Positions 25,108-33,984 of a stretch of DNA of 64,000 nucleotides are shown piece by piece. The notes below the pieces were generated by a model. The model was not told the DNA's origin, searched no databases, and saw only the letters and a list, made by a program, of their open reading frames with translations. Source of the stretch: OMPR01 sp965183835 (GTDB taxonomy: Bacteria > Pseudomonadota > Alphaproteobacteria > Rhodobacterales > Rhodobacteraceae); contig CBCYME010000004.1 of assembly GCA_965183835.1 (NCBI GenBank), positions 248,001-312,000 on the forward strand. Reading direction: 5' to 3'. The stretch's first letter is position 1; the number at the start of each line of letters is the position of its first letter. Made by a program: the position numbers and the translations under genes.

Positions 25108-26004
25108 ATGGCACAGATCACCCTTTTGGACGGCTCGATCGGGCAGGAATTGGTCAAACGCAGCGGCGACCGGGCGACGCCTTTGTGGTCGACCCGGGTG
25201 ATGATTGATCATCCCGATTTGGTGGGGCAGGTCCATCAGTCGTATTTTGATGCAGGCGCGACAGTGGCCACGACCAACACCTATGCGGTGCACCGTTCGC
25301 GGCTGAACCGGGTGGGGATGGATTCCCAAATGCCCGCGCTGATCGCGACGGCTTTGGAGCAAGTTGAGGCAGCCCGTGCGCGGCATAAAACGGGACGCAT
25401 TGCAGGGTCGTTGGGGCCTTTGTTGGCATCTTATCGACCGGACCTGAACCCCGACCCCGTCGACGCGGCTGTAAAGTTTGGGGAACTGGTTGGGCTGATG
25501 CAGGATCATGTCGACCTGTTTTTGATCGAAACTGTCTCGTCCCTGCAAGAGGCCGAAGGCGCGCTGTTGGGGTGCAAGGACAGCACCAAGCCGGTTTGGA
25601 TCGCCCTTTCGGTGATGGATGACGATGGAACGCGCCTGCGCTCTGGCGAAGCATTGGCTGATATTGCGCCCGTGTTGGATCGGTTTGCCCCGCAAGCCGT
25701 GTTGATCAACTGTTCGCGCCCCGAGGCGATGCCAGCGGCACTGGACATCGTTAAAGAGTTTGGCCGTCCCTTTGGAGCCTATGCAAATGGGTTCACCCGC
25801 ATCACCGATGGGTTCTTGAAAGACGCCCCAACGGTCGACGCATTAGAGCAGCGACAGGACTTGGGGCCGGATGCCTATGCCGCGCATGTGATGCAATGGG
25901 TCGCGCAAGGGGCCTCAATTGTCGGTGGTTGTTGTGAAGTGGGACCCGAACATATTGCAGAATTGGCCAGCCAGCTGAAAACGGCAGGGCACGAGATCGT
26001 CTGA
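25108..26004 (+). CDS. Homocysteine S-methyltransferase family protein (betaine-homocysteine methyltransferase-like)
   Basis: A 298-residue (beta/alpha)8 methyltransferase using zinc-activated homocysteine. The three zinc ligands are Cys202 (LINCSRP) and Cys275/Cys276 (GGCCEVGP). Members use glycine betaine, S-methylmethionine or dimethylsulfoniopropionate-type donors. The flanking N-methylglycine oxidoreductases make glycine betaine an attractive donor; the sequence alone does not settle it. It is slightly shorter than animal BHMT. GlxA-type regulator follows after 12 bp. Confidence 0.87.
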   Translation: MAQITLLDGSIGQELVKRSGDRATPLWSTRVMIDHPDLVGQVHQSYFDAGATVATTNTYAVHRSRLNRVGMDSQMPALIATALEQVEAARARHKTGRIAGSLGPLLASYRPDLNPDPVDAAVKFGELVGLMQDHVDLFLIETVSSLQEAEGALLGCKDSTKPVWIALSVMDDDGTRLRSGEALADIAPVLDRFAPQAVLINCSRPEAMPAALDIVKEFGRPFGAYANGFTRITDGFLKDAPTVDALEQRQDLGPDAYAAHVMQWVAQGASIVGGCCEVGPEHIAELASQLKTAGHEIV

Positions 26005-26016
26005 GGAGGCGGCATT

Positions 26017-27000
26017 ATGGGTGGAAAGAGCAAACTGCATCTTGTCACAAACAGCGACAGGCAATGGCAGTTTGATATCATTGTGGCCGATGGGTTTGTT
26101 CTGACCGAACTGGCGGGTGTCGTTGATGTCATCCGCTTGGCCAATCGGGTCTGCCCCAGCCCGCCGTTCACATGGACCTATCGGTCCTTGTCTGGCGGGA
26201 TGGTGGAAAGCAGCGCCGGGGCGGTTGTGTCGACCGAACGGTTGAATGATCAGCCGACGGCGGACTATGCCTTTGTGATTGGCAACGCCGACCCGGATTG
26301 CGCGGAATTGGCGCTTGGGCGCAAGATTTCTGACTATACCTATCGGGGGGCACAGGTGTTCCTGCTGGCCGAAGCTGCAAGCCGCTATATCAACGAAAAC
26401 AACGAAGATTCCTCGCACACCACCCATTGGGAGAATTCGGCGTTTTTGCGGGAACGCACCGGCGTGTTTGATGCCAACTTTGCGATTGCCACCGAAAACG
26501 GGCCTGTTGTCACCTGTGCCGGCATGGGCGCGACTGTTGATGTGACGCTGGCCGTTATTGGCCGCCATATTTCAGGGGCTGCCCGTATGACGGTTGCGGA
26601 TATTCTGCTGCATGAGAACATCCGCGATTTCGGCTCGCAACAACCCTTTTCGGGGGTCAAAACGACGACCACGGGCGATGATAAGTTGGATCAGTGCATC
26701 AAGATCATGCAGGCCAATGTCGAAGACCCGGTGCCCATCAATGAGATCGTCGCGGCGCTTGATCTTTCGAACCGGTCGTTAGAACGCAAGTTCAAAACCT
26801 TTCTGGGGGCGACACCCAATACGTTTTATCGGGAAATGCGACTGGCCAAGGCCAATAACCTGTTGTTGAACACCACGATGAGCGTGCGGGAAATTGGCAT
26901 GGCGTGCGGATTTCCGAACGGATTTTCCTCTGTTTACAAGAGCTTTTATGGTGTGACCCCGTTTGCATTGCGTCGTCAAAGGCGTGTTGCGCAGGGTTGA
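26017..27000 (+). CDS. GlxA/GbdR-type AraC transcriptional regulator
   Basis: A 327-residue regulator. An N-terminal DJ-1/PfpI-like amidotransferase-fold domain covers about 14-190, and an AraC helix-turn-helix domain the last 100 residues (LDLSNRSLERKFKTFLG, then MACGFPNGFSSVYKSF). Proteins of this architecture include GbdR, SouR and CdhR, which sense glycine betaine, dimethylglycine, sarcosine or carnitine. This agrees with the adjacent enzymes. It sits in the middle of the island and probably activates it. Confidence 0.88.
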   Translation: MGGKSKLHLVTNSDRQWQFDIIVADGFVLTELAGVVDVIRLANRVCPSPPFTWTYRSLSGGMVESSAGAVVSTERLNDQPTADYAFVIGNADPDCAELALGRKISDYTYRGAQVFLLAEAASRYINENNEDSSHTTHWENSAFLRERTGVFDANFAIATENGPVVTCAGMGATVDVTLAVIGRHISGAARMTVADILLHENIRDFGSQQPFSGVKTTTTGDDKLDQCIKIMQANVEDPVPINEIVAALDLSNRSLERKFKTFLGATPNTFYREMRLAKANNLLLNTTMSVREIGMACGFPNGFSSVYKSFYGVTPFALRRQRRVAQG

Positions 27001-27090
27001 TAATTGAAGTTTTTCTGACGGTTTTGATGCTTTTTTTGCCGTCTCTCCGTGGCAGGATCGCGCAACTTTGCAAGAGTCGGAGAAAAGATG

Positions 27091-29541
27091 ATGGCTGATC
27101 TACCTAAAAAGGCCCGTGTGGTCATTGTCGGTGGTGGTGTGGTTGGGTGTTCGGTGGCGTATCACCTGACCAAAAAGGGTTGGAAGGATGTTGTGCTGCT
27201 GGAACGCAAGCAGCTGACATCGGGCACCACCTGGCACGCAGCGGGTTTGATTGCGCAGCTGCGCGCAACCGCAAACATGACCAAACTGGCCAAGTATTCG
27301 CAAGAACTGTACGGGGATCTTGAGGCGGAAACAGGTGTCGCCACGGGCTTCAAGCGGTGTGGGTCGATCACGGTTGCCCTGACCGAAGAGCGTAAGGAAG
27401 AGATTTTCCGTCAAGCCGCCATGGCGCGCGCCTTTGGTGTTGAGGTCGAAGAGATTTCGCCCGCCGAAGTCAAAGCCAAATACGAGCATCTGAATATCGA
27501 CGATGTCACCGCCGGTGTGTATCTGCCGTTGGATGGTCAGGGTGATCCTGCAAATATCGCTTTGGCCTTGGCCAAAGGCGCGCGCCAGCGCGGCGCGGTT
27601 GTCAAAGAACGGATCAAGGTCACAAATATCGCCAAGCAAGGTCGCAAGGTTACAGGTGTGGATTGGATCAGCGATGATGGGGCTGAACAGGGTCACATCG
27701 AGTGCGATATGATCGTGAATTGTGCTGGCATGTGGGGCCACGAAGTTGGCAAGATGGCCGGTGTGAACGTGCCGCTGCAAGCCTGTGAACACTTCTATAT
27801 CGTGACCGAAGCAATTCAGGGTCTGACGCAGATGCCGGTACTGCGGGTCCCGGATGAGTGCGCCTATTACAAAGAAGACGCCGGTAAAATCCTGTTGGGT
27901 GCCTTTGAGCCCAAATCCAAGCCATGGGGCATGAACGGTATTTCGGACAGCTTTGAATTTGATCAGCTGCCCGAAGATTTCGATCACTTTGAACCGATCT
28001 TGGAGGCCGCCTGTAACCGGGTTCCGATGTTGGGCGAAGCGGGTATTCACACCTTCTTTAACGGGCCTGAATCGTTCACGCCGGATGACGCGTATCACTT
28101 GGGTCTTGCGCCCGAGATGGACAACGTTTGGGTCGCTGCCGGGTTTAACTCGATCGGGATTCAATCGGCGGGTGGTGCAGGCATGGCGCTTGCCGAGTGG
28201 ATGGATGATGGCGAAAAGCCATTCGATTTGGGTGATGTTGACATCAGCCGGATGCAGCCGTTCCAAGGCAACAAATCCTATCTGGTCGAACGCGCTTCGG
28301 AAACGTTGGGGCTGCTTTATGCGGATCACTTCCCGTATCGTCAAAAGGCCACATCGCGCGGGGTGCGCCGGACGCCATTCCATGAACACCTGAAAGGTCA
28401 GGGCGGTGTGTTTGGGGAATTGGCAGGCTGGGAACGGGCGAATTGGTTCGCGCGGGATGGTCAAAAAGCCGAATACGAATACAGCTGGAAACGGCAGAAC
28501 TTTTTCGACAACGTTGCCGAAGAGCACAACGCGGTTCGGACCAATGTGGGCATGTACGACATGTCGTCCTTTGGTAAAATCCGGGTCGAAGGGCCGGATG
28601 CGGTTGCCTTTATGAACTATGTGGGTGGTGGTCAGTATGATGTGCCCGTGGGCAAGATCGTCTATACGCAGTTCCTGAATTCGCGCGCTGGGATCGAGGC
28701 GGATGTGACCGTGACCCGCATGTCGGAAACCGCCTATCTGGTGGTGACACCGGCGGCGACCCGTTTGGCCGATGAAACCTGGATGCGCCGCAATCAGGGC
28801 AATTTCAATGTTGTGATCACCGATGTGACAGCAGGCGAAGGTGTCTTGGCCGTTATGGGCCCTAAGGCGCGCAAGCTGATGAATCTTGTTTCGCCCAATG
28901 ATTTCTCGAACGCGGCAAATCCATTCGGTACAGCGCAAGAGATTGAGCTGGGCATGGGGCTGGCCCGTGTGCATCGCGTGACCTACGTGGGTGAATTGGG
29001 GTGGGAGATTTATGTCTCATCCGACATGGCTGGCCATGCGTTTGAAACGCTGTATGAGGCTGGTCAGGATCTGGGCATGAAGCTGTGCGGCATGCACATG
29101 ATGGACACCTGCCGGATCGAAAAGGGGTTCCGCCACTTTGGTCACGACATAACCTCTGAGGATCATGTGCTAGAGGCGGGTCTGGGCTTTGCCGTTAAGA
29201 CCGACAAGCCAGATTTCATTGGCCGGGATGCGGTGTTGCGCAAGAAAGAAACCGGGCTGCAAAATCGTCTGGTGCAGTTCAAACTGACTGATCCCGAACC
29301 GCTGTTGTATCACAACGAGCCGATTTTGCGGGATGGTGAGATTGTCGGCTTCCTGAGCTCGGGGGCCTATGGTCACCATCTGGGTGGTGCGATGGGCTTG
29401 GGCTATGTGCCTTGTCCGGGTGAAAAGCCTGCCGATGTATTGGGATCGACCTATGAGATTGACGTCATGGGCACACGGGTGAAAGCCGAAGCGTCGCTAA
29501 AGCCGATGTATGATCCCAAGTCCGAGCGTGTGAAGGTCTAA
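27091..29541 (+). CDS. FAD-dependent oxidoreductase fused to GcvT (dimethylglycine/sarcosine dehydrogenase-like), copy 2
   Basis: A second long FAD+GcvT enzyme, about 816 residues. It has GGGVVG at 14-19 and TTWHAAG with His49 as the likely flavin-linked residue. The GcvT half begins near residue 420. It differs from copy 1 in many positions (for example AGLIAQLR instead of AGNVPTFS after the motif), so the two probably act on different methylated substrates in sequence. The start is ATG 27091, eight bases after GGAG; an adjacent ATG at 27088 is equally possible. A strong terminator follows. Confidence 0.87.
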   Translation: MADLPKKARVVIVGGGVVGCSVAYHLTKKGWKDVVLLERKQLTSGTTWHAAGLIAQLRATANMTKLAKYSQELYGDLEAETGVATGFKRCGSITVALTEERKEEIFRQAAMARAFGVEVEEISPAEVKAKYEHLNIDDVTAGVYLPLDGQGDPANIALALAKGARQRGAVVKERIKVTNIAKQGRKVTGVDWISDDGAEQGHIECDMIVNCAGMWGHEVGKMAGVNVPLQACEHFYIVTEAIQGLTQMPVLRVPDECAYYKEDAGKILLGAFEPKSKPWGMNGISDSFEFDQLPEDFDHFEPILEAACNRVPMLGEAGIHTFFNGPESFTPDDAYHLGLAPEMDNVWVAAGFNSIGIQSAGGAGMALAEWMDDGEKPFDLGDVDISRMQPFQGNKSYLVERASETLGLLYADHFPYRQKATSRGVRRTPFHEHLKGQGGVFGELAGWERANWFARDGQKAEYEYSWKRQNFFDNVAEEHNAVRTNVGMYDMSSFGKIRVEGPDAVAFMNYVGGGQYDVPVGKIVYTQFLNSRAGIEADVTVTRMSETAYLVVTPAATRLADETWMRRNQGNFNVVITDVTAGEGVLAVMGPKARKLMNLVSPNDFSNAANPFGTAQEIELGMGLARVHRVTYVGELGWEIYVSSDMAGHAFETLYEAGQDLGMKLCGMHMMDTCRIEKGFRHFGHDITSEDHVLEAGLGFAVKTDKPDFIGRDAVLRKKETGLQNRLVQFKLTDPEPLLYHNEPILRDGEIVGFLSSGAYGHHLGGAMGLGYVPCPGEKPADVLGSTYEIDVMGTRVKAEASLKPMYDPKSERVKV

Positions 29542-29573
29542 ACAGCTTTTTAGAACCTGTATTGAAAAGATCG

Positions 29574-29607
29574 AAAAGCGGGGTCGGGAAACCGACCTCG
29601 CTTTTTT
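29574..29607 (+). terminator. Rho-independent terminator closing the methylated-amine island
   Basis: A 14-pair stem (29574-29587 with 29592-29605, one G-U pair) is capped by a GAAA tetraloop and ends in a run of six T. It is the strongest terminator in the window. Confidence 0.93.
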
Positions 29608-29873
29608 CATTTGTAGTCGGGGTCGCCAATAGCGGGAACGCTGAAGAGGAGAGGTAAATCTTAGGTTTTAGAGGGTTTCCTGTTTTTCGGAGTGCCATCC
29701 GATACGCAGTGTGCGTTGGGCCAAATTACAACAATGTTGACAAGGCAGAGTTACAAATCCGAAACTACGCATGTGTTATAGCATTTTCAGGTTTGTCATT
29801 CCGTAGAAAATACGGGGGAATATAGCTCGTAATTATTTGAATTTTCTAATAATTCGAACGGGGAGAATAAACG
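29608..29873 (+). promoter_or_regulatory. AT-rich leader of the DUF3604 gene with two inverted repeats
   Basis: No gene is visible from the FAD-GcvT stop (29541) to 29873. A TTGACA occurs at 29737 with no convincing -10 partner. Two dyads precede the start: ATTCC..GGAAT-type arms around CCGTA/TACGG at 29798-29821, and perfect 7-base arms AATTATT (29831-29837) and AATAATT (29848-29854) around a 10-base loop. The last lies six bases before the GGGGAG ribosome-binding site. The region is clearly richer in A+T than its surroundings. Confidence 0.4.
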
Positions 29874-31829
29874 ATGAAGGCTAAACGCAACTCAAGTTAT
29901 CTATCCAAGTCAGCCCTGTGGGCATTACCAGTCGCAGCCATATTATACCCATCCATTTCCGTCAGTCAGATCGTGACGACCGAAGAATCCGCCGCCAGCG
30001 CCTTTCCTGCCGAGGCGTATTCACCCTATGCCAATCGAGCCATTCCAATTCGGCCTTTGTGGGGGGAAACCCATTTGCACACCAGCCTGTCGCTGGATGC
30101 GGGCGCCTTTGGGAATATCTTAGGGCCGAATACGGCATGGGATTTCGCCAAGGGAAAGAAAGTGACATCCTCTACGGGATTGCCGGTCAAACTCAGCCGT
30201 CCTTTGGATTGGATGGTATTGACCGACCACACCGATTTGATGGGGTTTGCGCCTGATTTGCAGGCTGGTGCGCCCGGAGTTCTGGCAGACCCGAAAGGAC
30301 GGGAATGGCACGAAGGCTATAAAAAAGGCGGTGAGGCCGCTGGGAAATCTGCGTTTGATCTGATCACCAATTTCTCACAGATGACCCTGCCTGAAGCGTT
30401 GCTGGAGGCGTATAGCCCAGGGTCGGATGCGTTTGCCTTTGTGTGGGAAGAAATCGTCGAAGCCGCGGAACGCGCCAATGATCCGGGGGAATTCACCGCC
30501 TTTATCGGGTTCGAATGGACCTCGGTTCCTAAGGGGTTCAATTTACACCGCAACGTCATGCTGCGCGATGGTCCGTCGCGGGCACTGCAGGTTGTTCCGC
30601 CTGTAACGCAACCGCCCTATGGGTCAACCGATCCGCTGGAGCTGTACAAGTGGCTTGAGGCGTATCAGGAAAAAACCGGCGGGCGGGCTGTTGCCTTTTC
30701 TCACAATGGGAACCTGTCCAATGGTTGGATGTTCCCGACCAAAGACACCTATCATGGTGGTGTTGTGGATGAGGAGTACGTGCGCCAGCGGGCCAAGTGG
30801 GAGCCCCATTACGAGGTCACCCAGATCAAAGGGGACGGCGAGGCGCATCCATTCCTCAGCCCCGAGGATTCGTTTGCGGATTATGAAAATTGGGACAAAG
30901 GCAATCTGGATCTGACCCAACTTAAGACCGATGAGATGCTGAAAGGGGAGTATGCGCGCGAAGCCTTGAAACAGGGTTTGGCGTTAGAAGAAGAATTCGG
31001 CATCAACCCTTATAAGTTTGGTTTTGGCGGGGCGACAGACAGCCATACGTCATTGGCAACTGCCGAAGAGGACAACTTTTTTGGCAAGTCGGTCAGTGTG
31101 GAACCGTCGCCAACGCGGATCGAACATCCCTTTATCGCGAGCGAGTTGGGCCGGGTCGAAGGGTATGAGTTGGTCGCGTCGGGCTACACAGCTGTCTGGG
31201 CCGAGGAAAACACCCGCAAAGCGATCTTTGACGCGTTCAAGCGGCGTGAAACCTATGCCACAACAGGCACCCGCATTGGGTTGCGGTTCTTTGGGGGCTG
31301 GTCGTTCACCGAAGAGGATTTGCGGTCACGCGCTTTGGCCGAGGCCGGGTATGCCAAGGGTGTGCCAATGGGCGGTGATATGCCCCCGCGTACAGATGAA
31401 AGCGTCCCTAGCTTTCTGATTTTTGCCCTGCGTGACCCAATCGGCGCCAATTTGGACCGTATTCAGGTGGTCAAAGGCTGGATGGATTCCGAGGGCGCGT
31501 TGCAGGAAAAGGTCTATAACGTGGCTTGGTCCGGGGATCGCGAAGCGGATGCCGATGGAAACGTCGGTGAGGTTGGCAATACCGTTGATCTGGAAAAGGC
31601 GAGCTGGACCAATACCATCGGCAGCTCTGAGTTGCTGAGTGTTTGGGTTGACCCAGATTTCGACGCGGCTGAACGCGCGTTCTATTACGTGCGGGTGTTG
31701 GAAATTCCGACACCGCGCTGGGTGGTTTATGACAAGCTTCGGTTTGGCATCGAACTGCCGGAAGAGGCGCAGCTGATCCATCAGGAACGCGCCTATTCGT
31801 CGCCAATCTGGTATACGCCCCCGAAATAG
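29874..31829 (+). CDS. Secreted DUF3604 (PHP-like) protein
   Basis: A 651-residue protein with an N-terminal signal sequence (positive MKAKRNSSYLSK, then a hydrophobic stretch to about 30). The DUF3604 domain shows metal-binding-like histidines: His67 and His69 in WGETHLHTSLS, Asp119/His120 in VLTDHTD and a later GATDSHTS near 390. The PHP-like arrangement suggests a phosphoesterase-type metallohydrolase, but no activity is established for the family. It sits alone between strong terminators, with a distinct AT-rich leader. Confidence 0.85.
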   Translation: MKAKRNSSYLSKSALWALPVAAILYPSISVSQIVTTEESAASAFPAEAYSPYANRAIPIRPLWGETHLHTSLSLDAGAFGNILGPNTAWDFAKGKKVTSSTGLPVKLSRPLDWMVLTDHTDLMGFAPDLQAGAPGVLADPKGREWHEGYKKGGEAAGKSAFDLITNFSQMTLPEALLEAYSPGSDAFAFVWEEIVEAAERANDPGEFTAFIGFEWTSVPKGFNLHRNVMLRDGPSRALQVVPPVTQPPYGSTDPLELYKWLEAYQEKTGGRAVAFSHNGNLSNGWMFPTKDTYHGGVVDEEYVRQRAKWEPHYEVTQIKGDGEAHPFLSPEDSFADYENWDKGNLDLTQLKTDEMLKGEYAREALKQGLALEEEFGINPYKFGFGGATDSHTSLATAEEDNFFGKSVSVEPSPTRIEHPFIASELGRVEGYELVASGYTAVWAEENTRKAIFDAFKRRETYATTGTRIGLRFFGGWSFTEEDLRSRALAEAGYAKGVPMGGDMPPRTDESVPSFLIFALRDPIGANLDRIQVVKGWMDSEGALQEKVYNVAWSGDREADADGNVGEVGNTVDLEKASWTNTIGSSELLSVWVDPDFDAAERAFYYVRVLEIPTPRWVVYDKLRFGIELPEEAQLIHQERAYSSPIWYTPPK

Positions 31830-31851
31830 GGTGATCCCAAAACAGATTCTG

Positions 31852-31888
31852 AAAGAGCCGCTTTTTAGGAGGCGGCTCTTTTCTTTTT
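31852..31888 (+). terminator. Rho-independent terminator after the DUF3604 gene
   Basis: AAAGAGCCGC (31852-31861) pairs perfectly with GCGGCTCTTT (31872-31881) around a 10-base loop. T-rich sequence runs to 31888. Confidence 0.9.
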
Positions 31889-31948
31889 GCCCAATTCTTG
31901 GTCTGGTTCTGCGGAATTGGACACCAACAAATAAAGAAAAGGCCCGCT

Positions 31949-32275
31949 ATGTGCACTTCGACAGGGACAGCAATCGGAACGCAGAAATTGGAAAACGACC
32001 GGGTGCGTGTGACCGAATGGCGGTTTCCCAAGCGGGGGGATAATACGGGCTGGCATCGGCACGAGTATGATTATGTGGTGATCCCGATGTTTGACGGGAT
32101 TCTGGAGATCGACCTGCCCGGTGGGGAGCGCATGGTGGCCGAATTGAAGACCGGCGTGCCGTATAGTCGCGAAATCGGGACGGAGCATGATGTCATTAAC
32201 GGAAATGATTTTGAGTGCTCTTTTATCGAGGTTGAATTGTTGGAGCCGCGCGTCGGGGAACCGGGGGCGTCCTGA
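31949..32275 (+). CDS. Small cupin-domain protein
   Basis: A 108-residue single cupin. The metal-site motif is visible as GWHRHEYDYVVIPMFDG, with His-x-His and a downstream Glu/Asp. Functions in the family range from enzymes to binding proteins, so I assign none. The ATG at 31949 is preceded by AAAGG-type sequence. It precedes rarD by 99 bp, with an inverted repeat between. Confidence 0.8.
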   Translation: MCTSTGTAIGTQKLENDRVRVTEWRFPKRGDNTGWHRHEYDYVVIPMFDGILEIDLPGGERMVAELKTGVPYSREIGTEHDVINGNDFECSFIEVELLEPRVGEPGAS

Positions 32276-32280
32276 GGTCT

Positions 32281-32297
32281 CATCACGATCCGTGATG
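32281..32297. promoter_or_regulatory. Operator-like palindrome between the cupin and rarD genes
   Basis: CATCACG and CGTGATG form perfect 7-base arms around ATC, starting six bases after the cupin stop. It has no T-tract, so an operator for rarD is more likely than a terminator. Confidence 0.35.
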
Positions 32298-32374
32298 CCC
32301 CAGCGCACAGAAATCGAATTTCCTTTGGTTGTGAACCTGCCATACATGCCAAATGCATCGCTTGAGGGGATCAG

Positions 32375-33271
32375 ATGGCACAGACAACAGACAACGTTGA
32401 TTCCCCGCGTGGCCTCGCCTTTGCGGTCAGTGCCTATCTGCTCTGGGGGTTTTTGCCGCTCTATATGAAAGCGCTGGCGCATATTCCCGCGGCAGAAATT
32501 GTGGCACATCGGGTGATCTGGTCGGTGCCGATTGCCGGTATTTTGCTCATTGTGCTGGGGCGCACCAAAGAGCTGCGCGCGGCGCTGGTGAACCCGCGCA
32601 TGTTGGGCATGGCCTGTGTGACGGCGGCGTTGATTTCCATGAATTGGGGGATTTATGTCTGGTCGATTGCATCCGGGCATGCGTTGGATGCGGCGCTTGG
32701 GTATTACATCAATCCCCTGTTCAGCGTGGCCTTGGGCGCGATCTTGTTGCGGGAACGGCTGAGCAGAACGCAGTTGATGGCGATTGGGTTGGCGACACTG
32801 GCCGTGATCATTTTGATCTTGCAGGCGGGCAAGTTGCCTTGGGCCGCTCTGGGGATGACGTTGACATGGGGCTTTTACGCCTTTTTCAAGAAATCGTTGC
32901 CGATTGGTCCAAATCAGGGGTTCTTGTTGGAGGTTTTGATCCTGACGCCACCGGCATTGGGATATCTGACCTATCTGGCGATGACGGGGAACAGCCACTT
33001 TTCCACCTCTTTCGACAACACGTCGTTGTTGGTTGGTTGTGGTTTGGTGACCGCGATTCCGCTGATCCTCTATGCGAATGGGGCTAAGCTGTTGCGACTG
33101 TCGACCGTTGGCATTTTGCAATACATCGCACCGACCTTGATCTTTCTGGTCGCGGTGCTAGTGTTTGGCGAAGAATTTGACACGGGCCGCATGATCGCAT
33201 TCCCGATGATCTGGGCCGCGCTGGTGATTTATTCGATCCCGTTGGTCCGGGGCATGCGTCGCGCTGCCTAA
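32375..33271 (+). CDS. rarD: EamA/RarD-type transporter
   Basis: A 298-residue inner-membrane protein with about ten helices, of the RarD branch of the drug/metabolite transporter superfamily. The conserved start SAYLLWGFLPLYMKAL and AAEIVAHRVIWSVP are visible in the first 50 residues. The substrate is not known; RarD was named after chloramphenicol resistance. Its last four bases overlap the convergent SGNH-hydrolase gene. Confidence 0.88.
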   Translation: MAQTTDNVDSPRGLAFAVSAYLLWGFLPLYMKALAHIPAAEIVAHRVIWSVPIAGILLIVLGRTKELRAALVNPRMLGMACVTAALISMNWGIYVWSIASGHALDAALGYYINPLFSVALGAILLRERLSRTQLMAIGLATLAVIILILQAGKLPWAALGMTLTWGFYAFFKKSLPIGPNQGFLLEVLILTPPALGYLTYLAMTGNSHFSTSFDNTSLLVGCGLVTAIPLILYANGAKLLRLSTVGILQYIAPTLIFLVAVLVFGEEFDTGRMIAFPMIWAALVIYSIPLVRGMRRAA

Positions 33272-33978
33272 GCGTGGTGTGCGAGGATCTGATCGCCAAG
33301 CGACCGCGCCCAGAGGCGATAAAACGCCGGGCTGGGGTGATAGCCGTCTGTGGCCGCAAAGCGGGGGTCTACGGGGACGTCTAAAGGCAGGCGTTGAAAC
33401 TCGGGCACCGTGTCCGCAAGCCGCGCCTGTGCCCGGTCCAGCCGTGCCGCCTGTTGCCCCAGAACCCAAGCCAAAGGTTGCGGCAGAGCGGGGAACAGCT
33501 CCATCCTTGGAACGCCTGATGTTAGGATCAGGTTTGGGGTGAAACGATCCCGCAAAAGGGTCATCAGATCGGCCTGCCGCTGGTAGAACTGACCCGATGT
33601 GGTGGCGCGGGTGACATCGTTGACGCCAAGCGCAAAGACCACCACGTCAAACCGTTGCGGTGGCAGATCCTGTAGCCGGGCGATGGTGTCGGGGGTGATG
33701 TGCCCGGTGGTGGCCTCTAACCGCCAATCAACGGAAAAATGCGGGGCTAGATGGGTCACCAGCTGCCCGCTGAGCGCGGTGTCTTGGGTTTGCGCCCCAA
33801 CACCAGCGGCCGAGCTGTCACCCGCAATCAGCAGTCGCAATTCCGGCCCGCTGCCCGATTGCCCCCGACGTGCTCCGGTGGGTTCAGGCAGCAGTTGCGC
33901 CTTGCGACGGACCAACAGACCCTGCGCGGCCAATACTGGCAGCAATGGCACGCGCAGAATTTGATCAACGGCTATCAT
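33268..33978 (-). CDS. SGNH/GDSL-family hydrolase
   Basis: A 236-residue esterase/lipase-type hydrolase. Block I is IAGDSSAAGVG, with the nucleophile in GDSS; GVND supplies the block III Asn, and DGYHPS near the end contains the catalytic Asp-His pair. The N-terminus is hydrophobic (about 8-25), possibly an uncleaved anchor. It lies six bases downstream of the NTF2-like gene and shares its transcript direction. Confidence 0.85.
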   Translation of the reverse strand: MIAVDQILRVPLLPVLAAQGLLVRRKAQLLPEPTGARRGQSGSGPELRLLIAGDSSAAGVGAQTQDTALSGQLVTHLAPHFSVDWRLEATTGHITPDTIARLQDLPPQRFDVVVFALGVNDVTRATTSGQFYQRQADLMTLLRDRFTPNLILTSGVPRMELFPALPQPLAWVLGQQAARLDRAQARLADTVPEFQRLPLDVPVDPRFAATDGYHPSPAFYRLWARSLGDQILAHHA

Positions 33979-33984
33979 CTAAGG

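Noticed and set aside
27100..28974. Long open frame (about 620 codons) antisense to the second FAD-GcvT gene
   Set aside because: It lies fully inside a gene with clear domains on the other strand. The composition is the reverse complement of a GC-rich coding sequence and shows no recognisable motifs.
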